A DNA stretch of 45,691 bases, taken from NCBI GenBank assembly GCA_025055255.1, contig JANWYI010000002.1, positions 17,693 to 63,383 of the forward strand, read 5' to 3'. The first letter of the stretch is position 1. Each line of letters opens with the position of its first letter. This document shows positions 7,951 to 15,792 of the stretch, one piece after another. This DNA is from Anaerolineae bacterium. Its GTDB lineage: Bacteria; Chloroflexota; Anaerolineae; Aggregatilineales; UBA2796. The notes beneath the pieces are model-generated. The model was not told the DNA's origin and did not search any database. It was given only the letters and a program-made list of their open reading frames with translations. Both the position numbers and the translations under genes were made by a program.

Positions 7951-8845
7951 CAGTCTCTGGCACAAAGATCGGATCAATTCCAGAGATGTTTTCATCTAGC
8001 CAATCACAAAGCACGTCGCGCAGCACAATTGCCTCGCTTGAGTAGTGCGAGCTGCCGATGATGTTGATATCCAGCTGCTTAAGCAACTCGCGCATGGTCT
8101 CGCGCGCGCGGACGTGAAACTCGCTCTGACCGATCAGCCACCATTCGCCTGTGACGAACGTATCGCAGCCCAGCAACGCCGCCTCGCGCAGATTGTCAGG
8201 CGTGCCGCCCATACCTGCCACAACTGCCACTTTGCTCACAGGGCGTCCATTGTGCCGCACGGCGTGATAGCGCAGCGCAGGCAAGCCGTTCACGTCTGCC
8301 ACGCGCTTGGCAAAGTCATGAAAACTCACGCCATTAGCGTTGCCATAGACGCCGGACATGCCGCCATAGTACTCAGCAAAGCGCGCCTGATCCTTCAGCT
8401 TGAGCGCGTTCGCCAGCGCACCTGAGGTTGAAATATGTGGATGACAATCCAGTGGTGCATGGCACAGGTAGAAACTGATGTGATGCTCGCGCAGCTCTTG
8501 CAAGTGCGCCTCAGCCATGTAGGTGAACGTGCCGCTGTTCTCTCGGTAGTCTGCCATGTGATGGCTGAAGATCAAGGCGCCAGGTGCGCCGCGCTCGACT
8601 TCCTTCGCAATGATCGTGTCTAGGACTTGCGTAGATGGGAAGACGATCAGGTAGACGCGCTCGACTTGGGCTGCGTTGTCCAGCATCAGTCCGTTGAACG
8701 TGCCTGCGAGAAAGCCTTCGGCAAGGTAGCGCTCAATAATGGACTCATAGCCAACTGGGAAGAAGCGACGGTCACCGCTTTCGTCAAAGGCGGTCACGTT
8801 GAAGAACTTGTTCAAGCGGTCAACTAGCTCTGCTTGTGCGATCAT
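7937..8845 (-). CDS. NIF3-like dinuclear metal-centre protein
   Basis: A 302-aa member of the NIF3/YbgI-like group, proteins that bind two metals and form hexameric toroids. Function is poorly settled in most species; the label 'GTP cyclohydrolase type 2' is often attached. The ligand-type motifs are FSHHMADY (H95, H96), LCHAPLDCH (H129, D133) and, near the C-terminus, GSSHYSSEAIVL (H267, E271). The first start codon overlaps the stop of the upstream metallophosphatase-like gene, and its end overlaps the secreted-protein gene, so translation is probably coupled along the set. The order of His motifs is diagnostic; substrate is unknown. Confidence 0.82.
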   Translation of the reverse strand: MIAQAELVDRLNKFFNVTAFDESGDRRFFPVGYESIIERYLAEGFLAGTFNGLMLDNAAQVERVYLIVFPSTQVLDTIIAKEVERGAPGALIFSHHMADYRENSGTFTYMAEAHLQELREHHISFYLCHAPLDCHPHISTSGALANALKLKDQARFAEYYGGMSGVYGNANGVSFHDFAKRVADVNGLPALRYHAVRHNGRPVSKVAVVAGMGGTPDNLREAALLGCDTFVTGEWWLIGQSEFHVRARETMRELLKQLDINIIGSSHYSSEAIVLRDVLCDWLDENISGIDPIFVPETDAWR

Positions 8846-9528
8846 GCTCTGTCTCGCTTCTGTTCAGCGTAGCGCGCCTCACTCTGTACGAACTCAATGA
8901 CGCCGCTGATGGTCGGGTCAGGTGGCGTGTCCTCAGGCAACTGAAGCGCCACATGACTCTCGGCGCGCACATAAGGCGGCTCAGGCAAGAGCGTTAAATC
9001 CAGTCGTCCAAGCTGTGTCTGCGCGTCGCCGCAATCGAAGAGCAGCCAGCGCTGTGGAGCGCGCCATTCAGGCTGTATGACGGTTTGATCGGTATAGCGC
9101 AAGCCAATCAGCAAGTCTACATCGGATAACTCCGCAGCTGCGCGCGCCATTTGCGCGCCGTTAGCAAAGCCAATCTGCACGCCGCGCTTGCTCACGCGCG
9201 CCGACCAAGGTCCTGCAGCAAAGCGCGTCACAACCAAGCGCTGCAGCCCTTCAATGATCTGTGGCGCGCGATAGAGCGGATCGCGCGCGCCGACGTGGAA
9301 TGCGTCGTAGCCCATGCTGTCCATTGCCACAAGCATACCGCGTCCGTTGGTCGCTTGGCAAATCCACGCCGAAGGCGCGCAGGCACAGCCCATGTCCACC
9401 AGCAGCGGAATGCCTTGCACAGCGGCACGCGCGCGACTCAGAAAAGTGAACAGGCGCGGCAAACACGCCAAGTCGCCGTTCAGCGCGACCGTGTAAAACA
9501 GACTGACACGCGTCTCGACTGTGATCAC
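8842..9528 (-). CDS. unknown protein, possibly a degenerate metallophosphatase-like fold
   Basis: A 228-aa soluble protein I cannot assign firmly. Its first 90 residues run in the same order as the 5'-nucleotidase/metallophosphatase core: LFYTVALNGDLACLPRLFTF, then LLVDMGCACAPS, then MDSMGYDAFHVGARDPLY. Each metal-binding motif is altered: the first lacks the DxH pattern, the GD motif reads G47-C48, and the GNHE motif reads G80-A81-R82-D83. If homologous, it would be non-catalytic. It overlaps the NIF3-like start by 4 nt and begins 9 nt after the CPBP-like gene. Alternative: a lineage-specific family with chance resemblance. Confidence 0.45.
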   Translation of the reverse strand: MITVETRVSLFYTVALNGDLACLPRLFTFLSRARAAVQGIPLLVDMGCACAPSAWICQATNGRGMLVAMDSMGYDAFHVGARDPLYRAPQIIEGLQRLVVTRFAAGPWSARVSKRGVQIGFANGAQMARAAAELSDVDLLIGLRYTDQTVIQPEWRAPQRWLLFDCGDAQTQLGRLDLTLLPEPPYVRAESHVALQLPEDTPPDPTISGVIEFVQSEARYAEQKRDRA

Positions 9529-9537
9529 GCGCTGCTC

Positions 9538-10320
9538 CTAGCTTTGCACGTTTGCAAAGCCTGCGCTGAAAAGCGCCGCTAAGACGAAAAAGACGCCAAA
9601 GGCAGCGCGCGCCACGATTGCAGCGCGCGTAGATTGCGTGTAGGCGCGCGCACACAGCACGACCAGCATCATGAAAAACGGCTGAATCAGCGCATACCAC
9701 TGTCCCTGCGAGCCAGAGGTGAGCAGCGCCACTAGCATGTATAGCAGTGAGACGCTGACAATAGCAATTCGATTGTCGCCGCTGAGGCGCGCAACGCTTG
9801 GATACAGCACGCCGCTGAAGAGCAAGCCTTCTGCCACAGGCTGAAAGATGACTGCTAACAGCACGCCTAGGATGAAGCCGAGCGGCTCACCTTGCCGCAG
9901 CACCTCAAGCGTTGGCGGCACAATTTGCCCTTCCGTCAAGCGCAGCAGCCTGCCAACTAGGTCAATTGCCCAAGCGATGCCCAAGCAGAACATGAAAACC
10001 GCTAAGAGCGCTGCTGGACGACTCGGCGAGAGCAAACGCAAGACTTTCAGCCAGTTTGCGCTGAAGCGCCGCCGCGCCCACTGCCCGATGCCTATTGTGA
10101 TGACAATTGCCGTCAATAGCGCGCTCAAAGTCAGTGTGCGCGCTGATGGCGCGCCGCGCTGCGCTTCATCTGCTAACACGCTGACCGAGAGCAGCCAGAC
10201 CATCGAAAACAGGATGTAGGCAACTACGAAGATTAGACCGTTAGTGAGCTGCCACGGCGATGGCGCCTCAGCTGCGCGCAGCCGCGCCATGAATGATTCG
10301 CGTCTTCCTCTCGCGCTCAT
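9538..10320 (-). CDS. CPBP-like membrane protein with degenerate protease motifs
   Basis: A 260-aa membrane protein with about seven hydrophobic segments, resembling CPBP/CAAX-type intramembrane proteases. The region matching the EExxxR motif reads A163-E164-G165-LLF-S169-G170: the second Glu is Gly and the Arg is Ser. The FxxxH motif appears as SLLYMLVA, with Tyr194 and Ala198. Only one of the expected catalytic residues remains, so protease activity is unlikely. It is the promoter-proximal gene of the five-gene minus-strand set. A role as membrane partner of the soluble neighbours is inference. Confidence 0.6.
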   Translation of the reverse strand: MSARGRRESFMARLRAAEAPSPWQLTNGLIFVVAYILFSMVWLLSVSVLADEAQRGAPSARTLTLSALLTAIVITIGIGQWARRRFSANWLKVLRLLSPSRPAALLAVFMFCLGIAWAIDLVGRLLRLTEGQIVPPTLEVLRQGEPLGFILGVLLAVIFQPVAEGLLFSGVLYPSVARLSGDNRIAIVSVSLLYMLVALLTSGSQGQWYALIQPFFMMLVVLCARAYTQSTRAAIVARAAFGVFFVLAALFSAGFANVQS

Positions 10321-10370
10321 TTGACCTTGCCCGTCTTAGCTGCGCGTTAGATTCTTGTTAAACCGTGCCA

Positions 10371-10376
10371 ATTATA
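10371..10376 (-). promoter_or_regulatory. -10 box for the CPBP/NIF3 gene set
   Basis: A perfect TATAAT on the minus strand lies 50 nt upstream of the CPBP-like start. The position 17 nt further upstream falls in the palindrome at 10393-10407 and gives only a weak -35 (TGTGCA). A factor on the palindrome could therefore affect both divergent units. Confidence 0.45.
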
Positions 10377-10392
10377 ACAATCGCATAGTGCC

Positions 10393-10420
10393 TTGCACAC
10401 TGTGCAAAATGCGCTACCAT
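10393..10420 (+). promoter_or_regulatory. promoter of the sugar ABC importer with a palindromic operator
   Basis: TTGCAC at 10393-10398 and TACCAT at 10415-10420 are separated by 16 nt. The -35 is the left half of a perfect palindrome TTGCACACTGTGCAA at 10393-10407 (7-bp arms, 1-nt centre). Such symmetry over a -35 is expected for a repressor operator, for example LacI- or GntR-type control of a sugar importer. No regulator gene is adjacent. It is also shared with the divergent CPBP/NIF3 promoter region. Confidence 0.55.
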
Positions 10421-10429
10421 TAGAAGCAC

Positions 10430-10447
10430 TCTGAGCGTATGCTCAGA
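10430..10447 (+). promoter_or_regulatory. hairpin or second operator in the ABC importer leader
   Basis: TCTGAGC (10430-10436) and GCTCAGA (10441-10447) form a perfect 7-bp inverted repeat around GTAT, starting about 10 nt downstream of the -10 box. It could be a second operator or a 5'-leader stem-loop. A weaker AAAAA-TCGG-TTTTT repeat follows at 10450-10463 before the GAGG ribosome site. Confidence 0.4.
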
Positions 10448-10485
10448 ACAAAAATCGGTTTTTAGCTCCAACGAGGATTTTCACT

Positions 10486-11808
10486 ATGCGCAAATCCACT
10501 TTTCTGAAAGCTGTGAGCTTCGCTGTTACCATTGCTTTCGCACTTGCAGCGCTCTTGCCTGCTCTGCCTGCTGCTGCACAGGATAATCCGCTGACTGCAG
10601 GCGTGAGCAAGAAATTCGCTGGCACTGAGCTACGCCTGATCTTCGCCAACCATCCTTGGAACAACACCATTCAGCGCCTGATCCCTGCCTTTGAGCAAGC
10701 GAGCGGCATGTCGCTGCGCATTGAGAGCTATTTTGAGGATCAACTCTCGCAGAAGCTGCAGGTCGGCTTGACAAGCGGCACCACGACCGCTGACGCCTTC
10801 ATGTTCCGTCCATTGCAGGAAGGGCGGCTCTTCGCTAAGAACGGCTGGCTCTTTGACCTGAAGGCGTTTGCTGAGGCGGACAAAGACTGGAACTGGGAAG
10901 ATTTCCAAGAGGCTGCACGTCAGACGGTCACTTTTGAGGGCATCGTCTTTGGCGTGCCAATCGTGACCGAGCGCCAAGTTATCTACTATCGCAAAGACCT
11001 GTTCGCTGCTAAAGGCTTGAGCGTGCCGAAGACGCTAGAAGAGCTGGAAGCAGCGGCGAAAGCGCTCAACGATCCTGCCAATGGCATCGCCGGTATCGTC
11101 ATGCGCGGTCAACGTGCAGCAGCTGTGACGCAGTTCAGCAGCTTCCTCTACAGTTTCGGCGGCGATTGGACGAAGGAAGATGGCACGTCTGGCTTAGACA
11201 CGCCTGAGGCGCGCGCTGCGTACGAGTTCTACGGACGCCTGCTGCGTGAATACGGTCCGCAAGGCACAACCAATATGAGCTGGCCTCAAGCAGTGGCAGT
11301 CCTGCAGCAGGGCAAGGCAGCCATGTGGATTGACGCCGATAGCCTGTTCCTGAACGCCACAGACCCATCACGCTCGACCGTTGCGAAGGAGATCGGCTTC
11401 GCGCCGTTCCCAGCTGGTCCGGCAGGCGCGCGGCAATACAACATCACGTCATGGGCGCTCGGCATTAACGAACTCTCGCAGAACAAGGAAGCTGCTTGGG
11501 AGTTTGTGAAGTGGGCGACGAGTGCGCCTGTAGTGATGGAGCTACAGAAAGGCGGCAATCCCGGCCCGCGCATCTCAGTCTGGGCGTCGCCCGAAGGGCT
11601 CTCTGGTTTCCCAACAGAGTACGCTGAGGTCGCTAAGCTGCAGGCGGCGCGCGGCGTCGGCTATGATCGCCCGCGCGTGATCAGCGTCGGACGTGCGCGT
11701 GACATCGTTGGTGCGCCGATTGTGGTTGCCATTGAAGGCGGCGACCTTGAGGCGGCAATCAAGCAAGCACACGAGCAGTTCAACGCCTTCCTGCGCGAAG
11801 ATCGCTGA
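10486..11808 (+). CDS. ABC importer extracellular solute-binding protein (sugar-type, family 1)
   Basis: A 440-aa binding protein of the carbohydrate-uptake (CUT1, MalE-like) type. It begins with a signal peptide (basic MRKSTFLK, hydrophobic core, predicted cleavage after LPAAA near residue 31). No lipobox cysteine is visible, unlike many binding proteins of organisms lacking a true periplasm. The mature body has the usual two-lobe pattern, including VPIVTERQVIYYRKDLF, a region at 210-270 that contains GGDW, AVLQQGKAAMWIDA and WALGIN. Two CUT1 permeases follow after a strong intercistronic hairpin. Ligand not predictable; an oligosaccharide or sugar derivative is the family norm. Confidence 0.9.
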   Translation: MRKSTFLKAVSFAVTIAFALAALLPALPAAAQDNPLTAGVSKKFAGTELRLIFANHPWNNTIQRLIPAFEQASGMSLRIESYFEDQLSQKLQVGLTSGTTTADAFMFRPLQEGRLFAKNGWLFDLKAFAEADKDWNWEDFQEAARQTVTFEGIVFGVPIVTERQVIYYRKDLFAAKGLSVPKTLEELEAAAKALNDPANGIAGIVMRGQRAAAVTQFSSFLYSFGGDWTKEDGTSGLDTPEARAAYEFYGRLLREYGPQGTTNMSWPQAVAVLQQGKAAMWIDADSLFLNATDPSRSTVAKEIGFAPFPAGPAGARQYNITSWALGINELSQNKEAAWEFVKWATSAPVVMELQKGGNPGPRISVWASPEGLSGFPTEYAEVAKLQAARGVGYDRPRVISVGRARDIVGAPIVVAIEGGDLEAAIKQAHEQFNAFLREDR

Positions 11809-11818
11809 CAGAGGCGAG

Positions 11819-11850
11819 GTGCGCCGTCTTAATGCGCTCAGACGGCGCAC
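11819..11850 (+). terminator. intercistronic stem-loop between binding protein and permeases
   Basis: GTGCGCCGTCT (11819-11829) is perfectly complementary to AGACGGCGCAC (11840-11850) with a 10-nt loop, an 11-bp GC-rich stem. No U-tract follows. Similar hairpins after binding-protein genes in other importers stabilise the upstream mRNA or cause partial termination, which raises the binding protein over the permeases. That role is inferred here. Confidence 0.7.
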
Positions 11851-11882
11851 TCTCATATCCCAATTAGCGACGTTGAGCCAAC

Positions 11883-12761
11883 ATGGACTTCTTAAATCGC
11901 CATATTCGCGTCACGTTCATCTTGCCGTCGGTCATCTTCGTGATCGCCATGATGATCGTGCCGATCCTATACACTAGTTACCTCAGCCTGCACATTTGGA
12001 GCGGCTCAGCGCGCCGAGCGCCTGAGTTTGTCGGACTGAGCAACTATGAGCGCCTATTCACGCGCGACCCGCGCTTTGGCGATGCTGTGGCGCGTACGTT
12101 TATTTTCACAGGTATTGCTGTTGGCGCTGAGCTGACGCTTGGCTTAGGTATTGCTCTGCTGATCAATGGCAAGTTTCTCGGTCACAATCTTGTCAAGACG
12201 CTTATTTTACTGCCAATGGTAGCGACGCCTGTTGCCATTGGCATGGCGTGGTTATTGCTGTATGAGCCGAACATTGGCGCACTGAACGCGCTCTTGCGTG
12301 CGCTCGGCTTGCCGCCACAGGATTTTTTGGGCAGTTCGTCCACAGCGCTGCTCTGGTTGGCAGTAGTGGACATCTGGCAGTGGACGCCGCTCATGGCGCT
12401 GATTTTGCTGGCAGGTCTGGCGGCACTGCCTGAAGAGCCATATGAGGCGGCGCGCGTAGACGGCGCCAGTGCGTGGCAACGTTTTATCCATCTGACCTTG
12501 CCGTTGCTCTTTCCGACTATCATCGCCGCGACTCTACTGCGCTCAATTGACGCGCTCAAGACCTTCGACATTATCTACACGATGACTCGCGGCGGACCGG
12601 GCTTTGCCACAGAGACGATCAACACTTACGGCTACATTCAAGCCTTTGAGTACTTCCAGCTCGGACAAGCCTCTAGCCTGCTGATCGTCTTTTTCACGCT
12701 GATTCTAGGCGTCAGCTTATTCTTCATTCGTTTTCGTCGCCGCTGGGGAACCGCGCTATGA
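11883..12761 (+). CDS. sugar ABC transporter permease, MalF-like
   Basis: A 292-aa inner-membrane permease with about six helices. It starts MDFLNRHIRVTFILPSVIF and carries the EAA loop YEAARVDGASAWQRFIHLTLP, which docks the ATPase subunit. Family: binding-protein-dependent CUT1 permeases. It lacks the long periplasmic insert of E. coli MalF. The downstream permease begins in a 4-nt overlap (ATGA), so the two are translationally coupled and should form the heterodimeric pore. Confidence 0.93.
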   Translation: MDFLNRHIRVTFILPSVIFVIAMMIVPILYTSYLSLHIWSGSARRAPEFVGLSNYERLFTRDPRFGDAVARTFIFTGIAVGAELTLGLGIALLINGKFLGHNLVKTLILLPMVATPVAIGMAWLLLYEPNIGALNALLRALGLPPQDFLGSSSTALLWLAVVDIWQWTPLMALILLAGLAALPEEPYEAARVDGASAWQRFIHLTLPLLFPTIIAATLLRSIDALKTFDIIYTMTRGGPGFATETINTYGYIQAFEYFQLGQASSLLIVFFTLILGVSLFFIRFRRRWGTAL

Positions 12762-13636
12762 CCACAAATTACGCCGTTCATGTGCCACAGAGCGCGTTAA
12801 ACGTCTATGCGCAACAGCGCCGTCAACGTCAGGCGTTGCTAGGCGCGCTGCGCTACGCTGCGATTGCCTTTGTGCTGTTCATCTTCCTTGCGCCGTTCCT
12901 GTGGATGCTGCTCAGCTCGTTTAAGACACAAGTAGACATCACTAACACGCGCAACATCCTCGCCTTCACGCCGACGCTTGAGAACTACCGCAACGTTTTT
13001 CAGCAGCACGAGTTTTTGCGCTACTTGTTGAACAGTTTCGCTGTAGCGGCGCTCTCCACGCTTTTCTCACTGATTCTGGGCTTGCCAGCAGCGTATGCGA
13101 TTGCGCGTTTCCGCCTGCAGTGGCTCGGCGTCATCTTGCTGACAGCGCGCATCGTGCCGGGCATTACGTTCCTCATCCCATGGTACATCATTTTCAGCCG
13201 TCTAGGATTGATCGGCACGTTGACTCCGCTCATCTTGAGCCATATGCTGGTCGGCTTGCCGTTCATCGCGTGGATCATGATCGCGTTCTACGAAGATTTG
13301 CCGATAGAGCTGGAAGAGGCGGCAAAAATTGACGGCGCTACGCCGATTGGCGCATTTCTGCGTGTGGCGTTGCCGCTCTCAATGCCCGGCGTGATTACAG
13401 CAGGTATTGTGGCGTTCATTTTCTCGTGGAACAACTTCATGTTCTCGCTCGTGTTAGCTGATGACCGCACGCGCACTCTGCCTATCGCTATTTTCAACTT
13501 CCTGACCTATGCCAGCGTAGACTGGGGCGGTCTGATGGCGGCAGCAGTGGTGATCACGTTGCCTGTGCTGATCATCACGCTGTTTGTGCAGCGCTACATC
13601 GTGCGTGGCTTAATCGCCGGCGCGACCAAAGGCTGA
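12758..13636 (+). CDS. sugar ABC transporter permease, MalG-like
   Basis: Second 292-aa permease, with about six helices after a hydrophilic N-terminus. Its EAA loop reads LEEAAKIDGATPIGAFLRV followed by ALPLSMPG, as in MalG relatives. It overlaps the first permease by 4 nt. No ATPase gene follows: the next gene is convergent GMC oxidoreductase, whose stop codon abuts this one in the palindrome TGATCA (13634-13639). The importer therefore probably uses a shared MsmK/UgpC-type ATPase encoded elsewhere, as is common for CUT1 systems. Confidence 0.93.
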   Translation: MTTNYAVHVPQSALNVYAQQRRQRQALLGALRYAAIAFVLFIFLAPFLWMLLSSFKTQVDITNTRNILAFTPTLENYRNVFQQHEFLRYLLNSFAVAALSTLFSLILGLPAAYAIARFRLQWLGVILLTARIVPGITFLIPWYIIFSRLGLIGTLTPLILSHMLVGLPFIAWIMIAFYEDLPIELEEAAKIDGATPIGAFLRVALPLSMPGVITAGIVAFIFSWNNFMFSLVLADDRTRTLPIAIFNFLTYASVDWGGLMAAAVVITLPVLIITLFVQRYIVRGLIAGATKG

Positions 13637-15634
13637 TCAACACAGCCGCGTCTTGATGTGCTGTGCCACAATGTGCGCCACTGCCATGATCGTCAACATC
13701 GGATTGACGCCTGATGCTGTTGGCAAGGCGCTGCCATCTGCCACGAACAAGTTGCGCACTTCGAAGGTCTCGCCGTCGGGCGCAATGGCGCCGCGCGCAG
13801 GATTCGCCGCCATGCGGCACGATGACATTTGGTGCGCGCTGCCCAAGATAAAAGCGTTGCTCGGCAAGCCTGCCTTGGCGACCTGCCCTAGCCACGCCTC
13901 AAAGTCACCCTCGCCGCGCTGATACGGCGAAACGCGATGATGCGGCGCGACGATTTGCTCAGCGCCTGCGGCGTAGTGGATGCGCAGCGCCTCAATCACG
14001 CCGCGTAACAAGTGCGCGCGGTCGTGCGCTGAGAGCCGATAGAAGATAGCAGGCGATCCATCGCGCTTCAGGCGCACGGCGCCGCCGTCGCGGTCGCGCG
14101 TGATGATCAAGACGTTCGCCATGTGTGCGTAGCGTTCCATCAGCTGCTTGTGCTGTAGACCGTCTTGCCACGGCAATGCCACAGCCGCCAAGCCTGCATG
14201 TCCGGGCGCCGACTCAAGCGTCACGCCGTAGCCATGACCATCTAAATTGTTGAATTGCGGCACGTAGTGGCTCATCATCACGCCTGACCAGCCGTTGATC
14301 GGTTCGGCATAGAAGCCAAAAGCGCCCGTGCTTGGATGCAGGTGTAAGTTGCGTCCGATGTGCGCATTGGTCAAGCCTGAGCGCAGCAGCAAGGCAGGTG
14401 TGTGCAATGCGCCTGCACAAACTGCCACTGCGCGTGCGCGCACGGTCAAGCGCACTGTTTGACCGTTTTCAGCGCGCGCTGTGCCTTCCACACCGCAGGC
14501 GACGCCGTCTTCAATCAAGACGCGATCCACATGGACGCCAATGGCAAGCCGTGCGCCGCACTCATAGGCGTCTTGCAAGTACGTCTTAAGCGCGCTCTGC
14601 TTGGCGCCATGCGCACAGCCGAAGCCGCAGGCGCCGCAATCGGCGCAGTCGCGCACATTGCGCGGAATGACTTTGACTGTGTAGCCGAGCGCCTCGGCGC
14701 CGCGCACTAACACGGCGTTGCGCGGATTCGGCGCAGACTCTGCCTCTGTGACGTGAATTCGCTCAGAGACAGTGTCTAGCGCACGCGCAAAAGTGCCGTC
14801 CGTGAAGTCTACGCCGTAGTCGCGCGCCCATTCTGCCAAGACGTGATCAGGTGTGCGCAACGACGCCGCCCAGTTGATCGTCGTGCCGCCGCCGAGCGTG
14901 CTGCCTGCCAAGATCATCATGCCTAGGTCTTCGCTGACCATGAAGCCGCCTTTTTCGAACATGCGCGCTTGGCTGCGCACCTCATAGCCGTCGAAGTCAG
15001 GCTCAGCGTAATAGCCGCCTTTCTCCAGCACGACCACGTCCAGACCTGCCCTGCTTAGCTCAGCCGCCAGCACGCTGCCGCCAGCGCCGCTGCCGACGAT
15101 GACTACATCTGTCTCTAATGTTGTGTCCTCTGTAAATTGCAGCGGACGCAGCGGTTTCGGCGCACCAGATGGCGGCAGCGCAGGTCGCGGATAGCCAATT
15201 GCAGCCCAGTTCGGATTGTTGCCTGACTGGTCAGCGTCGGCGTAGAAGAGCAGCAAGGTTAGGCGCTTGAAAGTGGAGAAAACGCGCCGCTGCAGGTCTA
15301 TGGGACTATCTGCCCATGCGCGCAAGAGCGCTGTGCGCTCATGCAAGTCCATCTCAAAAATCGAGCGCCACTGTCTGCTGAGCAAAGCATTGGCAAGCGG
15401 CTGAGCCAGTGCGTCCAGCACGAGCCTGATCTGATCGAGACGCTCAGGCGCAACGGCTTGCAAAATCTCGGCAATGCGCGCAGGTACGTTCATTGCACTA
15501 GCAGAGCGTGCGTAAAGTCCATGCGGATCGGGCAGTTCAACGGCAAGCGCAGGCGCCAATGTGTCACAGACAAGGCGCAGGACTTCCATTTGGCGCGCCG
15601 TGAAGACAGAATCTGATGTTTGGCTCATGGTCAT
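13637..15634 (-). CDS. GMC-family FAD oxidoreductase (long-chain alcohol oxidase-like)
   Basis: 665-aa flavoprotein. An alpha-helical N-terminal region (about 1-130) precedes the FAD-binding Rossmann motif VGSGAGGSVLAAEL (glycines 181-186). A Cys-rich segment CADCGACGFGC preceding HGAKQSALKTYL, and the C-terminal SAHQMSSCRM and ADGSALPTASGVNPMLTIMA, match long-chain fatty alcohol oxidases and cholesterol-oxidase-like GMC enzymes. The reaction is probably oxidation of a primary alcohol to an aldehyde; the substrate is not readable. ATG at 15634 or 15628 are both possible. Convergent with the ABC permease and divergent from xseA. Confidence 0.88.
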   Translation of the reverse strand: MTMSQTSDSVFTARQMEVLRLVCDTLAPALAVELPDPHGLYARSASAMNVPARIAEILQAVAPERLDQIRLVLDALAQPLANALLSRQWRSIFEMDLHERTALLRAWADSPIDLQRRVFSTFKRLTLLLFYADADQSGNNPNWAAIGYPRPALPPSGAPKPLRPLQFTEDTTLETDVVIVGSGAGGSVLAAELSRAGLDVVVLEKGGYYAEPDFDGYEVRSQARMFEKGGFMVSEDLGMMILAGSTLGGGTTINWAASLRTPDHVLAEWARDYGVDFTDGTFARALDTVSERIHVTEAESAPNPRNAVLVRGAEALGYTVKVIPRNVRDCADCGACGFGCAHGAKQSALKTYLQDAYECGARLAIGVHVDRVLIEDGVACGVEGTARAENGQTVRLTVRARAVAVCAGALHTPALLLRSGLTNAHIGRNLHLHPSTGAFGFYAEPINGWSGVMMSHYVPQFNNLDGHGYGVTLESAPGHAGLAAVALPWQDGLQHKQLMERYAHMANVLIITRDRDGGAVRLKRDGSPAIFYRLSAHDRAHLLRGVIEALRIHYAAGAEQIVAPHHRVSPYQRGEGDFEAWLGQVAKAGLPSNAFILGSAHQMSSCRMAANPARGAIAPDGETFEVRNLFVADGSALPTASGVNPMLTIMAVAHIVAQHIKTRLC

Positions 15635-15662
15635 CTATACAAACCGAGACGGACTTTCCCTG

Positions 15663-15684
15663 ATTATAGCAAGACGTACGTCTT
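15663..15684 (-). promoter_or_regulatory. GMC oxidoreductase promoter with 14-bp palindromic operator
   Basis: TATAAT on the minus strand (15668-15663) is preceded by the perfect palindrome AAGACGTACGTCTT (15671-15684), which fills the spacer where polymerase would contact a -35 and -10. The -35 (GCTGCG, 15691-15686) is poor. A TetR- or MarR-sized repressor bound here would block the promoter, which is inference. The -10 is about 30 nt from the gene start. Confidence 0.5.
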
Positions 15685-15792
15685 CCGCAGCGACACATGC
15701 CTCTCGGCAGACCTGTCACATGCAGCATTTGTGCAAGCGCGCCGAGTTGTGCTAGGCTATGTGCAGGTCAGTCTCAGAAAAATCAAGCGTCC

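Noticed and set aside
15697-15792. N-terminal extension of xseA in the same frame
   Set aside because: Cys-rich, unlike XseA, and the family start aligns to ATG 15793.
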